DNA from: G963665185 sp049723905
GTDB lineage: Bacteria; Desulfobacterota; Desulfovibrionia; Desulfovibrionales; Desulfovibrionaceae
DNA: 64,000 bases
Assembly (NCBI RefSeq): GCF_049723905.1
Contig: NZ_JBJKFD010000001.1
Span: 558,001-622,000 of the forward strand
Reading direction: 5' to 3'
Shown here: positions 43,526 through 52,177 of the stretch, piece after piece
Position numbering within the stretch: position 1 is the first letter of the stretch
Layout: each line of letters opens with the position of its first letter
Position numbers and translations under genes: made by a program
Notes under the pieces: model-generated
What the model saw: the letters and a program-made list of their open reading frames with translations, nothing else
Told to the model about the DNA's origin: nothing
The model's database searches: none

Positions 43526-45127
43526 ATGAAATTTGTCTTTCGTCTTGCTTGGATATTGCTGCCTGTAAGCGCTTTGACGCTTGGCTTAAAATCGCCTTTT
43601 GAATCAGTGCAGTGGGTGTCTCTCTTTATATACGTTCCTTTTGCTCTGGCCTTGAAAAGAGCTGGGGCATGGACCGGTTTGCTCGCTGGGCTCCTTTACG
43701 GAGGGCTAGCCTGGGCGTCTGGTTTATGGTGGTTGCTCACCAGCATGGATACGCTGATGGGGATGGACGCATGGCAGCGTATTCCAATGGCCACTACTCT
43801 TTGGTTGTATCAAAGTCTGCCTTTTGCTGTGCTTGGTCTGGTTTGCGGATGGATGAACCGGAGGGGACGGTCGGCGGGGCCTTTGTTTTGCGCCAGCCTG
43901 CTGACTCTCCTTGTGTATCTTCGTCCTGTTTTTTGTCCGGTATCCAGTGTGGTTTCTGTGGCACTATGGACTCCCTTTATTCAAATAGCCGACTTGGGCG
44001 GCGAGTATCTGGTTTTTTTCCTACTGTTGTTGATCAACTGGCTATTCGCTGATCTCGTTACAAGTTGGGGACGTGAATGGAAAAAAGTTGGATACCAGTC
44101 CGTGTGTGCTGTTGTTTTGATTGGAGGGATGCTGGTGTACGGATATTGGCGAATCCCACAATACGATGAACATGGAGTTTTATCCGCCTCCAGGACGATG
44201 TCCATTGCCTCTCTACAGCCTAATGTGCCTGTCGGATGGGGGAACGAGGGAGCACCAATCGAAGAGTTTGCATCAGATGAAGAACTGTGCCTTCGAACGT
44301 TGAACGCAAATGAGGATATTGTTCACGGTGCAGATTTGCTGGTTTTTCCAGAACTCCCCAAGTTCAATTGTCTTGAAAGCGAGTTCAGAGCAAGTGGGCT
44401 TCAAGTGATGCTGGGGCGTTTGGGAATTTCGACAATGATTCCCAGCGATGAGTTCATATATGCAACAGAGACATCCAGCCCCATGGTTTTAGGGGAAATG
44501 CGTTCGATCACCATCAAATCAATTCGCACAAAGTATAACTCTTTGTTTTTTCATCCTTATGGTGAAAACTGTACCCTTGCCTATCGAAAGCTGAAGCTTG
44601 TACCTTTTTCCGAAGCCACGCCATTACGGGATACTTTTCCTTGGTTGAAAAAAGTCATTGGCAGAAAGCTGGAAGTCTCGAAAGGAGAGGGCGTGAAGCT
44701 TATTCATAGCCATGGTCTCAACATTCAACCGCTTATTTGTTTTGAATCCGGGTTTGCCAATCTTGTCCGTAAAGGAGTCGACCAGGGAGCTGATCTATTT
44801 GTTGAGGTCTCCAACGACGGGTGGTTTGGTTCTCGCGATGCGGAAATGAAACATCTGGGCATGGGTATCTTTAGAGCTGTGGAAACACGACGTCCATTGG
44901 TTCGTTGCAGTAATTCCGGTGCGGGAGCCCATGTCTGGGCCAGCGGCGAGATCGTTCCAGGAACATTGACCCCACATGGGAGGGCAAGCCTTACTCGTGC
45001 CAAATTGTACTGCCCCGAAGTGACAACACTATATGCCAAGCTTGGGGATGGCTGGCTTTGGGGGGCAGGACTGATTGTTGTTTGGGGGCTGGGGAGTTCC
45101 TTTTTCCGGGAGAGAAAAAAGGATTAA
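43526..45127 (+). CDS. lnt: apolipoprotein N-acyltransferase
   Basis: 533 residues. About six hydrophobic segments fill residues 1-200, followed by a nitrilase-fold domain. The expected triad is visible: E276 in VFPELPKF, K355 or K357 in YRKLKLVPF, and C405 in PLICFESGF. Lnt adds the third acyl chain to lipoproteins in the inner membrane, needed for their export. The cysteine context (CFES rather than CYE) and the long C-terminal arm mark a diverged form. Start by ATG with weak GGAACC upstream. Confidence 0.88.
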   Translation: MKFVFRLAWILLPVSALTLGLKSPFESVQWVSLFIYVPFALALKRAGAWTGLLAGLLYGGLAWASGLWWLLTSMDTLMGMDAWQRIPMATTLWLYQSLPFAVLGLVCGWMNRRGRSAGPLFCASLLTLLVYLRPVFCPVSSVVSVALWTPFIQIADLGGEYLVFFLLLLINWLFADLVTSWGREWKKVGYQSVCAVVLIGGMLVYGYWRIPQYDEHGVLSASRTMSIASLQPNVPVGWGNEGAPIEEFASDEELCLRTLNANEDIVHGADLLVFPELPKFNCLESEFRASGLQVMLGRLGISTMIPSDEFIYATETSSPMVLGEMRSITIKSIRTKYNSLFFHPYGENCTLAYRKLKLVPFSEATPLRDTFPWLKKVIGRKLEVSKGEGVKLIHSHGLNIQPLICFESGFANLVRKGVDQGADLFVEVSNDGWFGSRDAEMKHLGMGIFRAVETRRPLVRCSNSGAGAHVWASGEIVPGTLTPHGRASLTRAKLYCPEVTTLYAKLGDGWLWGAGLIVVWGLGSSFFRERKKD

Positions 45128-45336
45128 CATGGACTTTTGCAAAGAGTGATGCCGCTTTTGTGGGCGATATTTTATAAAATGGAAAGAGTCTTTTTCTTCA
45201 ATAGAATGTTCATACCAGATCGGATATTATTCGAAGTTCAAGTTTGCATCGGGAACCAAGGACGAATTTTATAAGAATTCTTGCGTGCGAGACGTCGGGT
45301 ATTAAGTTTTTTCTCATAGGGGGAACGTGAGCACGT

Positions 45337-45849
45337 TTATCTCGTTTTATCTTCGCGACGGGAGCGGAAGAACTTGGATATAACATTGCTGCATTCTTCG
45401 GCGGATATGCCGGAAATGGTCCAAAATCTGTGATTGATGAAGTCTATTTTGGGGCCTTCGAGCCGGGAAAATATTGCTCCAGCCTTGGGATCTGAAGTGC
45501 CGATGACAATTCCGGCCACCCGGGCATGGATAATTGCACCAAGGCACATAAGGCATGGCTCCAAGGTAACAGCGAGTATAGAGCCGGGAAGGCGGTAATT
45601 GCCTTCTTTTTGTGCCGCTTTACGCAGGCATAGAATTTCAGCATGCGCAGTGGGGTCATTGGAGGTTATCGGTGCATTGGCCGCACTTGCCAGTAGAACT
45701 CCGCTGGCGTCGTAAAGAGCTGCCCCCACTGGAACTTCCCCAGCGCAAGCTGCACTGTGAGCTTGTTCCAGTGCTGGCTGCATAAAATCTTCCCAAGTGG
45801 AAAGCATACCGGGAGGGGATGAAGGAGCTTCTGGAAAAGGACGGGCCAT
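45337..45849 (-). CDS. tadA: tRNA adenosine(34) deaminase TadA
   Basis: 170 residues. The zinc-deaminase motifs are complete: H69-A-E71 in PTAHAEILCL and C99/C102 in LEPCLMCLG. TadA converts A34 to inosine in tRNA-Arg(ACG). The N terminus is about 15-20 residues longer than usual, so the true start may be an internal ATG, but none has a clear ribosome site. The cytidine deaminase family is excluded by the TadA-type motif order and length. Confidence 0.9.
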   Translation of the reverse strand: MARPFPEAPSSPPGMLSTWEDFMQPALEQAHSAACAGEVPVGAALYDASGVLLASAANAPITSNDPTAHAEILCLRKAAQKEGNYRLPGSILAVTLEPCLMCLGAIIHARVAGIVIGTSDPKAGAIFSRLEGPKIDFINHRFWTISGISAEECSNVISKFFRSRREDKTR

Positions 45850-45860
45850 ATTTTGGACTC

Positions 45861-45903
45861 AAAGAAGCACCAAGGAAGTCGTCTGCTTCCCTGGTGCTTC
45901 TTT
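45861..45903 (-). terminator. terminator after purQ
   Basis: An 18-base stem with one mismatch (AAAGAAGCACC... against GGTGCTTCTTT) around a seven-base loop. It lies between the purQ stop and the tadA start. On the plus strand it is followed by eight Ts, so it may work in both directions. Confidence 0.75.
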
Positions 45904-45909
45904 TTTTTG

Positions 45910-46722
45910 CTATTTTTGCTCGCGCAGAAAGTCGATTCCGCTCTTAATAAGGGATGTCCCCAGTTCACCTTTTTCGCCACGAGTCCAGCCGGGATGGTTG
46001 GTTGGGTGGTTGTATGCTTCCGGGTGAGGCATCATCCCAAGAATACGTCCAGACGGATCTGTCAGTGCAGCAATGCCGAGGGGCGATCCATTGGGGTTCC
46101 AAGGGTATTCCATTGTCGGTTCGCCGGTTTCCGGGTGCATGTATTGTAGTGCCACCAGGTTGTCCGCAATAACCTTATCCATGGTCTCCTGATCCTTAAA
46201 AACAACCTTGCCTTCTCCATGGCGTACCGGAATGTAAAGGGTATCCAGGTTGCGGGTGAAGACGCAGGGGGACTTGGGGTTGATTTTAAGCCAGCACCAA
46301 CGGTCCTCGTATCTGGCCGAATCGTTATGGGAGAGGGAGGCCTGGCGCTCAAAATATGCACCGCCTTGGGCGGGCAGCAAACCAAGCTTTACCAAAAGCT
46401 GAAAACCGTTGCAGATGCCCAGCATAATGCCGCCCTTGTCCTTGAAGGCTTTGAGCTGGTCGAGCAAAGGGACACCATTGGCGTCTGTTCCGTGCCGCCA
46501 GCGCAGGGCTGCAGCCTGTGCCGCTCCCAGGTCGTCTCCATCGAGGAAGCCGCCGGGGAAAATTATAAAATTATAGTCATCACAACGGACGCGTCCTGCC
46601 GTGATGTCAAAAAAATAAGCGATATCGGTTTCGCTGGAGCCTGCCTGGTCGGCGGCATAGGCGGATTCGTGCTCGCAATTTGTACCGTGGCCGGTGATGA
46701 CCAATGTCTTTACTTTCGCCAC
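45910..46722 (-). CDS. purQ: phosphoribosylformylglycinamidine synthase, glutaminase subunit (PurQ)
   Basis: 270 residues from a GTG at 46722, chosen for GGAGG seven bases upstream. Class I glutaminase signature: nucleophile cysteine in GIMLGICNGFQLL, and histidine and glutamate in GMMPHPEAYNHP. It supplies ammonia to PurL in purine synthesis. It is longer than the 225-residue small PurQ form. No purL or purS gene is beside it. Confidence 0.92.
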   Translation of the reverse strand: MAKVKTLVITGHGTNCEHESAYAADQAGSSETDIAYFFDITAGRVRCDDYNFIIFPGGFLDGDDLGAAQAAALRWRHGTDANGVPLLDQLKAFKDKGGIMLGICNGFQLLVKLGLLPAQGGAYFERQASLSHNDSARYEDRWCWLKINPKSPCVFTRNLDTLYIPVRHGEGKVVFKDQETMDKVIADNLVALQYMHPETGEPTMEYPWNPNGSPLGIAALTDPSGRILGMMPHPEAYNHPTNHPGWTRGEKGELGTSLIKSGIDFLREQK

Positions 46723-46933
46723 AGGGCGTCCTCCGTTTCTTGACAAGTTCACACAGGCAGACTAGCCTGCATTTCCGCGTTCGCGAACATAGAAAGACCT
46801 CCGTCCGGCGTCAATATCCGGGCGGTTTTTTTGTTGGAAAAAACTTTTCTAACAATCATGCTTAGGGTAAGTACTTGAAAGTTGCAAACATTGAGCCTGT
46901 ATCAGTGGCTGATGAAAAAATAAGGAAATTCAG

Positions 46934-48589
46934 GTGAAGCAGTACAATAAGAAAACAAAATTCATTTTCGTTACCGGCGGTGTCCTTTCTTCGCTGGGCA
47001 AAGGGTTGGCCGCTGCCTCCATCGCTGCTCTGCTCAAGGCCCGCGGACTCAAGTGCACGATTCAGAAGCTGGATCCTTACATTAACGTGGATCCCGGCAC
47101 AATGAATCCTTTTCAGCATGGTGAGGTTTACGTAACCGAAGACGGAGCCGAGACGGATCTGGATTTGGGCCATTACGAACGCTTCATCGACGAACACCTG
47201 AGCCAGAGGAACAACTACACCTCTGGTTCGATATACAACCGGGTTATCCAGAAAGAACGGCGTGGTGATTACCTTGGTGGCACGGTGCAGGTTATTCCGC
47301 ACGTCACTGATGAAATTAAAAACGCTATCCTTACTCTTTGTGATGACGAAGACGTCGCCTTTATAGAAATCGGCGGTACGGTCGGCGACATCGAAGGGTT
47401 GCCTTTTCTGGAAGCCATCCGTCAGTTGCGCCTGGACCTGGGGCGGGAAAACGTTCTTTACATTCACCTGACTTTGGTTCCTTACCTGGGAACGGCAGGT
47501 GAACTGAAAACCAAACCCACCCAGCATAGCGTAAAGGAACTGCGGGCCATCGGAATTCAGCCGGACATTATTCTCTGTCGTTCGCAGATCAGTTTGAACG
47601 ACGAGATTAAAGCCAAGATTGCTTTGTTCTGCGATGTGGACCGGGACGCCGTGTTTACCTCCATCGACGTAGACAATATCTATAAAGTTCCCATGACCTT
47701 TTACCATGAGGGCGTGGACCAGAAAATTGCCATTCTGTTGAAGCTTCCCGCCAAAAATGCCGAGCTTGGTCAGTGGGAAAAACTCATTCACGATCTGGAA
47801 AATCCAACGGGTGAAGTTTCCATCGGCATTGTTGGCAAGTATGTGGATCTTAAGGAAGCTTACAAAAGCCTGCACGAAGCCTTGGTACACGGTGGCGGAG
47901 CCAACGGAGTCTCCGTCAACTTGGTTTACGTAAACTCTGAAGAGATCAACTCGAAAAATGTCGCGAGCAAGCTCAAGGGCCTGGATGGTATTTTGGTGCC
48001 TGGCGGGTTCGGTCATCGGGGCGTCCCCGGCAAGGTTGAAGCCATTCGCTATGCTCGCGAGAAAAAGGTTCCCTTTTTCGGTATTTGTCTGGGCATGCAG
48101 TGCGCTGTTGTTGAAGGCGCCCGCAATGTTTTGGGCTTGGCGGAAGCCGATTCGGAAGAATTTAATCCCAAGACACCGGATCCGGTCATTTATCTCATAA
48201 CCGAGTGGTTTGACTTCCGCAGCCAGTGCGTTCAGTACCGGGACAAGGATTCGGACAAGGGCGGTACCATGCGGCTGGGAGGATATCCCTGCCATGTGGT
48301 TGAGGATACCAAGGCCTTTACTGCTTACGGTGAAACCGAAATTTCCGAGCGCCACCGGCATCGTTACGAGTTCAACAAAAAATACAAAGCCGCACTTGAA
48401 GAGAAAGGCTATGTATTTAGTGGCTTGTCTCCTGATGGTGAACTGGTCGAAATCGTGGAGTTCAAAGATCATCCGTGGTTTCTTGGCTGTCAGTTCCATC
48501 CTGAATTTAAATCCCGTCCCATGCGTCCACATCCGTTGTTCCGTGATTTCATTGGTGCAGCTAAGGCGCATTCCAAAGGAAAAAAATAG
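46934..48589 (+). CDS. pyrG: CTP synthase
   Basis: 551 residues, starting at a GTG with AAGGAAA upstream. N-terminal synthetase: FVTGGVLSSLGKGLAAASIA and the EIGGTVGDIEGLPFLEAIRQ block; C-terminal class I glutaminase: GICLGMQCAVVE (nucleophile) and FHPEFKSRP. It makes CTP from UTP and glutamine; CTP also feeds CMP-Kdo formation. It leads a run with kdsA seven bases on, suggesting one operon through lptB. Confidence 0.97.
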   Translation: MKQYNKKTKFIFVTGGVLSSLGKGLAAASIAALLKARGLKCTIQKLDPYINVDPGTMNPFQHGEVYVTEDGAETDLDLGHYERFIDEHLSQRNNYTSGSIYNRVIQKERRGDYLGGTVQVIPHVTDEIKNAILTLCDDEDVAFIEIGGTVGDIEGLPFLEAIRQLRLDLGRENVLYIHLTLVPYLGTAGELKTKPTQHSVKELRAIGIQPDIILCRSQISLNDEIKAKIALFCDVDRDAVFTSIDVDNIYKVPMTFYHEGVDQKIAILLKLPAKNAELGQWEKLIHDLENPTGEVSIGIVGKYVDLKEAYKSLHEALVHGGGANGVSVNLVYVNSEEINSKNVASKLKGLDGILVPGGFGHRGVPGKVEAIRYAREKKVPFFGICLGMQCAVVEGARNVLGLAEADSEEFNPKTPDPVIYLITEWFDFRSQCVQYRDKDSDKGGTMRLGGYPCHVVEDTKAFTAYGETEISERHRHRYEFNKKYKAALEEKGYVFSGLSPDGELVEIVEFKDHPWFLGCQFHPEFKSRPMRPHPLFRDFIGAAKAHSKGKK

Positions 48590-48595
48590 GCCGTT

Positions 48596-49414
48596 ATGCC
48601 TGAAACTGTACAGAATCTTTACGAAAAAAGCTGCCGTGGCCCGTTTGTTATTGCCGGGCCATGTGCTTTGGAAAGCAGGGATATAGCCTTGCAAGTGGCG
48701 GAACACTTGGCCGAGATGTCTGAACGTCTCGGCCTATGTGCCGTTTTCAAGAGTTCCTTCGACAAAGCGAATCGTACGTCCATTACCAGCTACCGGGGCC
48801 CTGGAATGGACACCGGGCTTGAGTGGCTGGCCGAGGTCAAACAGCGGACCGGACTTCCAATTATTACCGATATCCATTTGCCTGCACAGGCCGCGCCCGT
48901 TGCTGAAGTCGCTGATATTCTGCAGATTCCAGCCTTTCTGTGTCGTCAGACTGACCTTTTAAGCGCAGCAGCTGCCACTGGCCGTATTGTCAGCGTCAAA
49001 AAAGGGCAGTTTGTCGCTCCTTGGGATATGCGCAATGTGGTTGGCAAGCTCAAGGAGTCCGGCTGTGAAACCGTTTGGCTGACGGAACGGGGAGCGAGCT
49101 TTGGGTATAACAACCTTGTTGTGGATATGCGCTCGCTTCCGATACTGAAGGAATTTGGGCATCCTGTTGTTTTTGATGCCACACATTCGGTGCAGTTGCC
49201 GGGAGGGCAGGGCACGTGTTCCGGCGGACAGCGTGAGTATGTTCCTGTTCTTGCGCGTGCGGCTGTGGCTGCAGGTGCATCCGGAGTTTTTCTGGAAACA
49301 CATCCCGACCCTGATCTTGCATTGTGCGATGGTCCTAATTCGTGGCCGTTGAATCAGCTTGAGCCTTTGCTGCGCGATCTGATGGCGTTTTGGAGCATCT
49401 CCTGTGAATGTTAA
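48596..49414 (+). CDS. kdsA: 3-deoxy-8-phosphooctulonate synthase
   Basis: 272 residues. Family motifs: GPFVIAGPCALESRD, FKSSFDKANRTSITSYRGPG and VFDATHSVQLPG, the last carrying active-site residues. Joins phosphoenolpyruvate and arabinose-5-phosphate to give Kdo-8-phosphate, the start of the LPS core. Overlaps kdsC by 11 bases. Confidence 0.97.
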   Translation: MPETVQNLYEKSCRGPFVIAGPCALESRDIALQVAEHLAEMSERLGLCAVFKSSFDKANRTSITSYRGPGMDTGLEWLAEVKQRTGLPIITDIHLPAQAAPVAEVADILQIPAFLCRQTDLLSAAAATGRIVSVKKGQFVAPWDMRNVVGKLKESGCETVWLTERGASFGYNNLVVDMRSLPILKEFGHPVVFDATHSVQLPGGQGTCSGGQREYVPVLARAAVAAGASGVFLETHPDPDLALCDGPNSWPLNQLEPLLRDLMAFWSISCEC

Positions 49415-49967
49415 AGCCCGTGCAGAATCCATCAGGCTTCTTGTTTTGGACGTGGACGGAGTGCTTACTGATGGGGGGCTTTACTATATGCCCGATGGAA
49501 GCACTGCCAAACGATTCAATGTTCAAGATGGGCTTGGCATCAAAGTGGCTCAGGCTGCAGGGCTGGAACTGGCTGTCATAACAGGGCTGGATAATGAATG
49601 TGTTGCCCGTCGTGTAGCCGAACTCGGTATCAGGGAATACCATCCCGGGCATCGTGTAAAAGGGCCTGTACTCAACGACATCTGTTCTCGTCTCGGAATT
49701 TCTTTGGAGCAGGTTGCCTACGTAGGCGACGACTGGGTGGATGCTGGCCCCATGCAGTTGGTCGGTCTGCCCATGGCTGTTGTCAATGCTCAGCCTGAAA
49801 TTTTGGACATGGCCTCCTGGGTCAGCCGGGCTCGTGGCGGGGATGGGGCGGTAAGGGAAGCCATACGCTTTTTGCTGCAGTGTCAGGATAAGCTGGACTC
49901 CCAGTGGGGGGAATGGCTGGAAGCCACCGAGCCGCGGCACGATCCTGTTGGGCAAGTTGGACAGTAG
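49404..49967 (+). CDS. kdsC: 3-deoxy-D-manno-octulosonate 8-phosphate phosphatase
   Basis: 187 residues of the HAD family C0 type. Catalytic loop I LLVLDVDGVLTDGGLYY with the two aspartates, VAYVGDDWVDAGPM as loop IV, and the ITGLDNECVARRVAELGI stretch. Removes phosphate from Kdo-8-phosphate, the step after KdsA. Start overlaps kdsA, so the two are coupled. Confidence 0.93.
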   Translation: MNVKARAESIRLLVLDVDGVLTDGGLYYMPDGSTAKRFNVQDGLGIKVAQAAGLELAVITGLDNECVARRVAELGIREYHPGHRVKGPVLNDICSRLGISLEQVAYVGDDWVDAGPMQLVGLPMAVVNAQPEILDMASWVSRARGGDGAVREAIRFLLQCQDKLDSQWGEWLEATEPRHDPVGQVGQ

Positions 49968-49976
49968 GGGCTGTAC

Positions 49977-50561
49977 GTGGGGAAAAAATTCGCGATCTTT
50001 CTCATCGTTTGCGCTGTGGGCGCAGGTGTCGGCATGTGGGGCTGGAGTGTCCTTAAAAAGCAGATTCAGCCTGTAGCTGAAATCATAGACCAGCTTCCTA
50101 CCGATGTGCATGTCGATGTCTCTGCAAAAGGAGTTACTCTCTCTCAGGGCGAGGACGGAAAACAACTTTGGACCCTGACAGCCAAAAGCGCAGGGTACGA
50201 CCAGGAAAACGGTTCCGCCACTTTGGTTGACCCCATTATTGAATATAATGCCGATGAACAGCCATTGCGAATTACCGCTCCCAACGGCACTGTCAGTCAG
50301 GCACAGAACACCATGACTTTGGACTCCGGGGTCATTGCGCATTACGGCGATGTGAAGATCACCGGTCAACGCTTGGACTACAATGGGAAAATTCATCAGA
50401 TCGTCATTTCCGGTGATGCGCATGTGCGTAGGGAAGGGGTGACCATCAAGGCTCCCAAATTCGTTTTCAACCTCAATACCGGGGAAATTCTTGCTCTGGA
50501 CGGAGTACGTCTGGATGCTGAAAACGGTCTTAATGCTGACACCGGAGAGGAAAAAAAATAA
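49977..50561 (+). CDS. lptC: LPS export protein LptC
   Basis: 194 residues with one N-terminal membrane helix (FAIFLIVCAVGAGVGMWG) and a periplasmic beta-jellyroll showing the repeats typical of LptC (LTAKSAGYDQENGSATLVDP, VIAHYGDVKITGQRLDYN). It hands LPS from the LptBFG pump to LptA. The start is a GTG with AGGGGCT upstream. The TAA-ATG junction with lptA shares one base. Confidence 0.88.
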   Translation: MGKKFAIFLIVCAVGAGVGMWGWSVLKKQIQPVAEIIDQLPTDVHVDVSAKGVTLSQGEDGKQLWTLTAKSAGYDQENGSATLVDPIIEYNADEQPLRITAPNGTVSQAQNTMTLDSGVIAHYGDVKITGQRLDYNGKIHQIVISGDAHVRREGVTIKAPKFVFNLNTGEILALDGVRLDAENGLNADTGEEKK

Positions 50562-51094
50562 TGAATCGTTTTTTGTTGGGAATCTGCATCCTATGCGCTT
50601 TTTGTCTTTTCTTGGCTGCTGCTGCGCAGGCCAAGGATACCAGTGCTTCCGGCCAAGTGCCTACCAAAATCACATCTGAAAAGCTCAGTTACAGCCAGCA
50701 AGGTGAAAAGGTTGTGTTCACAGGGGATGTCCATGTGAAGCGGCCGGATTTTGAACTTTGGTCGGATACGCTCACTGCGCATCTCAAGGTGGAGGACAAA
50801 AGCGGTTCATCTTTGGCTAATTCCGGCAATACGGAAATAGAGAAGATAGTGGCTACGGGACATGTCCGCATTTTGCGTGAAGGCAGGACCGGAAAATGTG
50901 AAAAAGCCACTTACGACATGAAAAACGGTGTTGTGCAGCTTGAGGGCAACCCTGTGCTCTCGGAAGGCAAGAACTCCATCACAGGCAACATCATTCGTCT
51001 GTACACCGAGACGAACCGCAGCGAAGTTATCGGTGGTAAGAAAAAAAGAGTTGAAGCAGTATTTTTTACCTCCGACGAAAAACAGCCAAAGTAA
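50561..51094 (+). CDS. lptA: LPS transport periplasmic protein LptA
   Basis: 177 residues. A signal peptide (FLLGICILCAFCLFLAAAAQA) is followed by the OstA-type jellyroll: ITSEKLSYSQQGEKVVFTGD and VHVKRPDFELWSDTLTAHLK. LptA forms the periplasmic bridge that carries LPS to the outer membrane. Coupled to lptC. Confidence 0.9.
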   Translation: MNRFLLGICILCAFCLFLAAAAQAKDTSASGQVPTKITSEKLSYSQQGEKVVFTGDVHVKRPDFELWSDTLTAHLKVEDKSGSSLANSGNTEIEKIVATGHVRILREGRTGKCEKATYDMKNGVVQLEGNPVLSEGKNSITGNIIRLYTETNRSEVIGGKKKRVEAVFFTSDEKQPK

Positions 51095-51098
51095 GCAT

Positions 51099-51821
51099 AT
51101 GTCCCAACTTACAGCCGAAAATCTTGTAAAACGTTATGGTCGCCGCGACGTGGTGCGTGATGTCTCTTTGAGTCTCACCCGGGGAGAGGTCGTGGGAATA
51201 CTCGGCCCCAACGGAGCGGGCAAAACCACTACTTTCTATATGCTCGTGGGTGTTATAAAACCCAATGGCGGGCGAGTCCTGCTTGACGGGCAAGACATCA
51301 GCAGCTGGCCTCTGCATGAGCGTGCACGCAGTGGAATGAGCTACCTGCCACAGGAAAGTTCGGTATTCACCAAGCTTTCAGTTCGTCAAAACTTAGAGAT
51401 TATTTTGCAACATACCGGCCTTTCCAGAGCGGAGCAGAAGCGCAAGGCTGACGGGCTGCTGGACGAACTCGGTATTCGCAAGCTTGAAAAGCAGAAGGCA
51501 ATGCACCTTTCCGGCGGTGAACGACGTCGCTTGGAAATAGCCAGAGCGCTTATTCGTGACCCCAAATTTATTCTGCTAGACGAGCCTTTTGCAGGTATTG
51601 ACCCGTTGGCAGTGGACGACATCCAGATTATTGTCGCAGGACTCAAGGACAAAGGCATTGGCGTGCTTATCTCGGACCACAATGTCCGTGAAACATTGGC
51701 CATTTGTGACCGGGCTTACCTTGTGTACGAGGGGGGGATTATTCTGGATGGGATCCCAGATGAAATAGTCTCAAACCCAAAAGCTAAAAGGCTTTATCTT
51801 GGTGAGCAGTTTTGCTTATAG
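51099..51821 (+). CDS. lptB: LPS export ABC transporter ATPase LptB
   Basis: 240 residues from the ATG at 51099, four bases after lptA; the frame is open further upstream inside lptA. Walker A GPNGAGKTTT, signature LSGGERRRLEIARAL, and Walker B ILLDEPFAGID are all intact. The partner membrane proteins LptF and LptG are not in the window. An rpoN gene often follows lptB but is absent here; two terminators follow. Confidence 0.96.
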   Translation: MSQLTAENLVKRYGRRDVVRDVSLSLTRGEVVGILGPNGAGKTTTFYMLVGVIKPNGGRVLLDGQDISSWPLHERARSGMSYLPQESSVFTKLSVRQNLEIILQHTGLSRAEQKRKADGLLDELGIRKLEKQKAMHLSGGERRRLEIARALIRDPKFILLDEPFAGIDPLAVDDIQIIVAGLKDKGIGVLISDHNVRETLAICDRAYLVYEGGIILDGIPDEIVSNPKAKRLYLGEQFCL

Positions 51822-51858
51822 CCTGAAATTGGGGCAGGGTTCCGGCTATTTTTTTTGA
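51820..51858 (+). terminator. terminator after lptB
   Basis: ATAGCC pairs with GGCTAT across a longer imperfect loop, followed directly by eight Ts (51850-51857 region). Confidence 0.65.
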
Positions 51859-51910
51859 AGAAATGAAGGAACGGGGTGTTTTGTCAGGATGGGTGTAAAT
51901 CGTATTTCAT

Positions 51911-51936
51911 GGGCCGCTTACTGCGGCCCTTTTTTA
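51911..51936 (+). terminator. second terminator after lptB
   Basis: GGGCCGC-TTACT-GCGGCCC followed by TTTTTTATTTT. A strong intrinsic terminator about 90 bases past the lptB stop. Confidence 0.85.
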
Positions 51937-52177
51937 TTTTGTGGAATTTTGATCAACTCCAACGATACTTCTTTTTCTAGATTTTTGCGTGCCTTTTCGG
52001 GCATCGCTATCTGAATTTAACGATCGTAGGCTGAAGTCACATCCGAGGATACCTTTTTGGATGTCACTAAGTTGGGAACGTTACATCAGTTTTAAAGCCG
52101 TATGCTTCAGGTAAAAAGCTTAGGAACGATAACATGACTTTTTCTAGGGCATGTTATCGTTCAATTCTGGAAAAGAA
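51937..52177. other. intergenic region before the M23 peptidase end
   Basis: With the terminators this makes about 350 bases without a gene. The short inverted repeat AACGATAACATG/CATGTTATCGTT near 52124-52161 is a perfect 12-base stem and could serve as terminator for the minus-strand M23 gene. Confidence 0.5.
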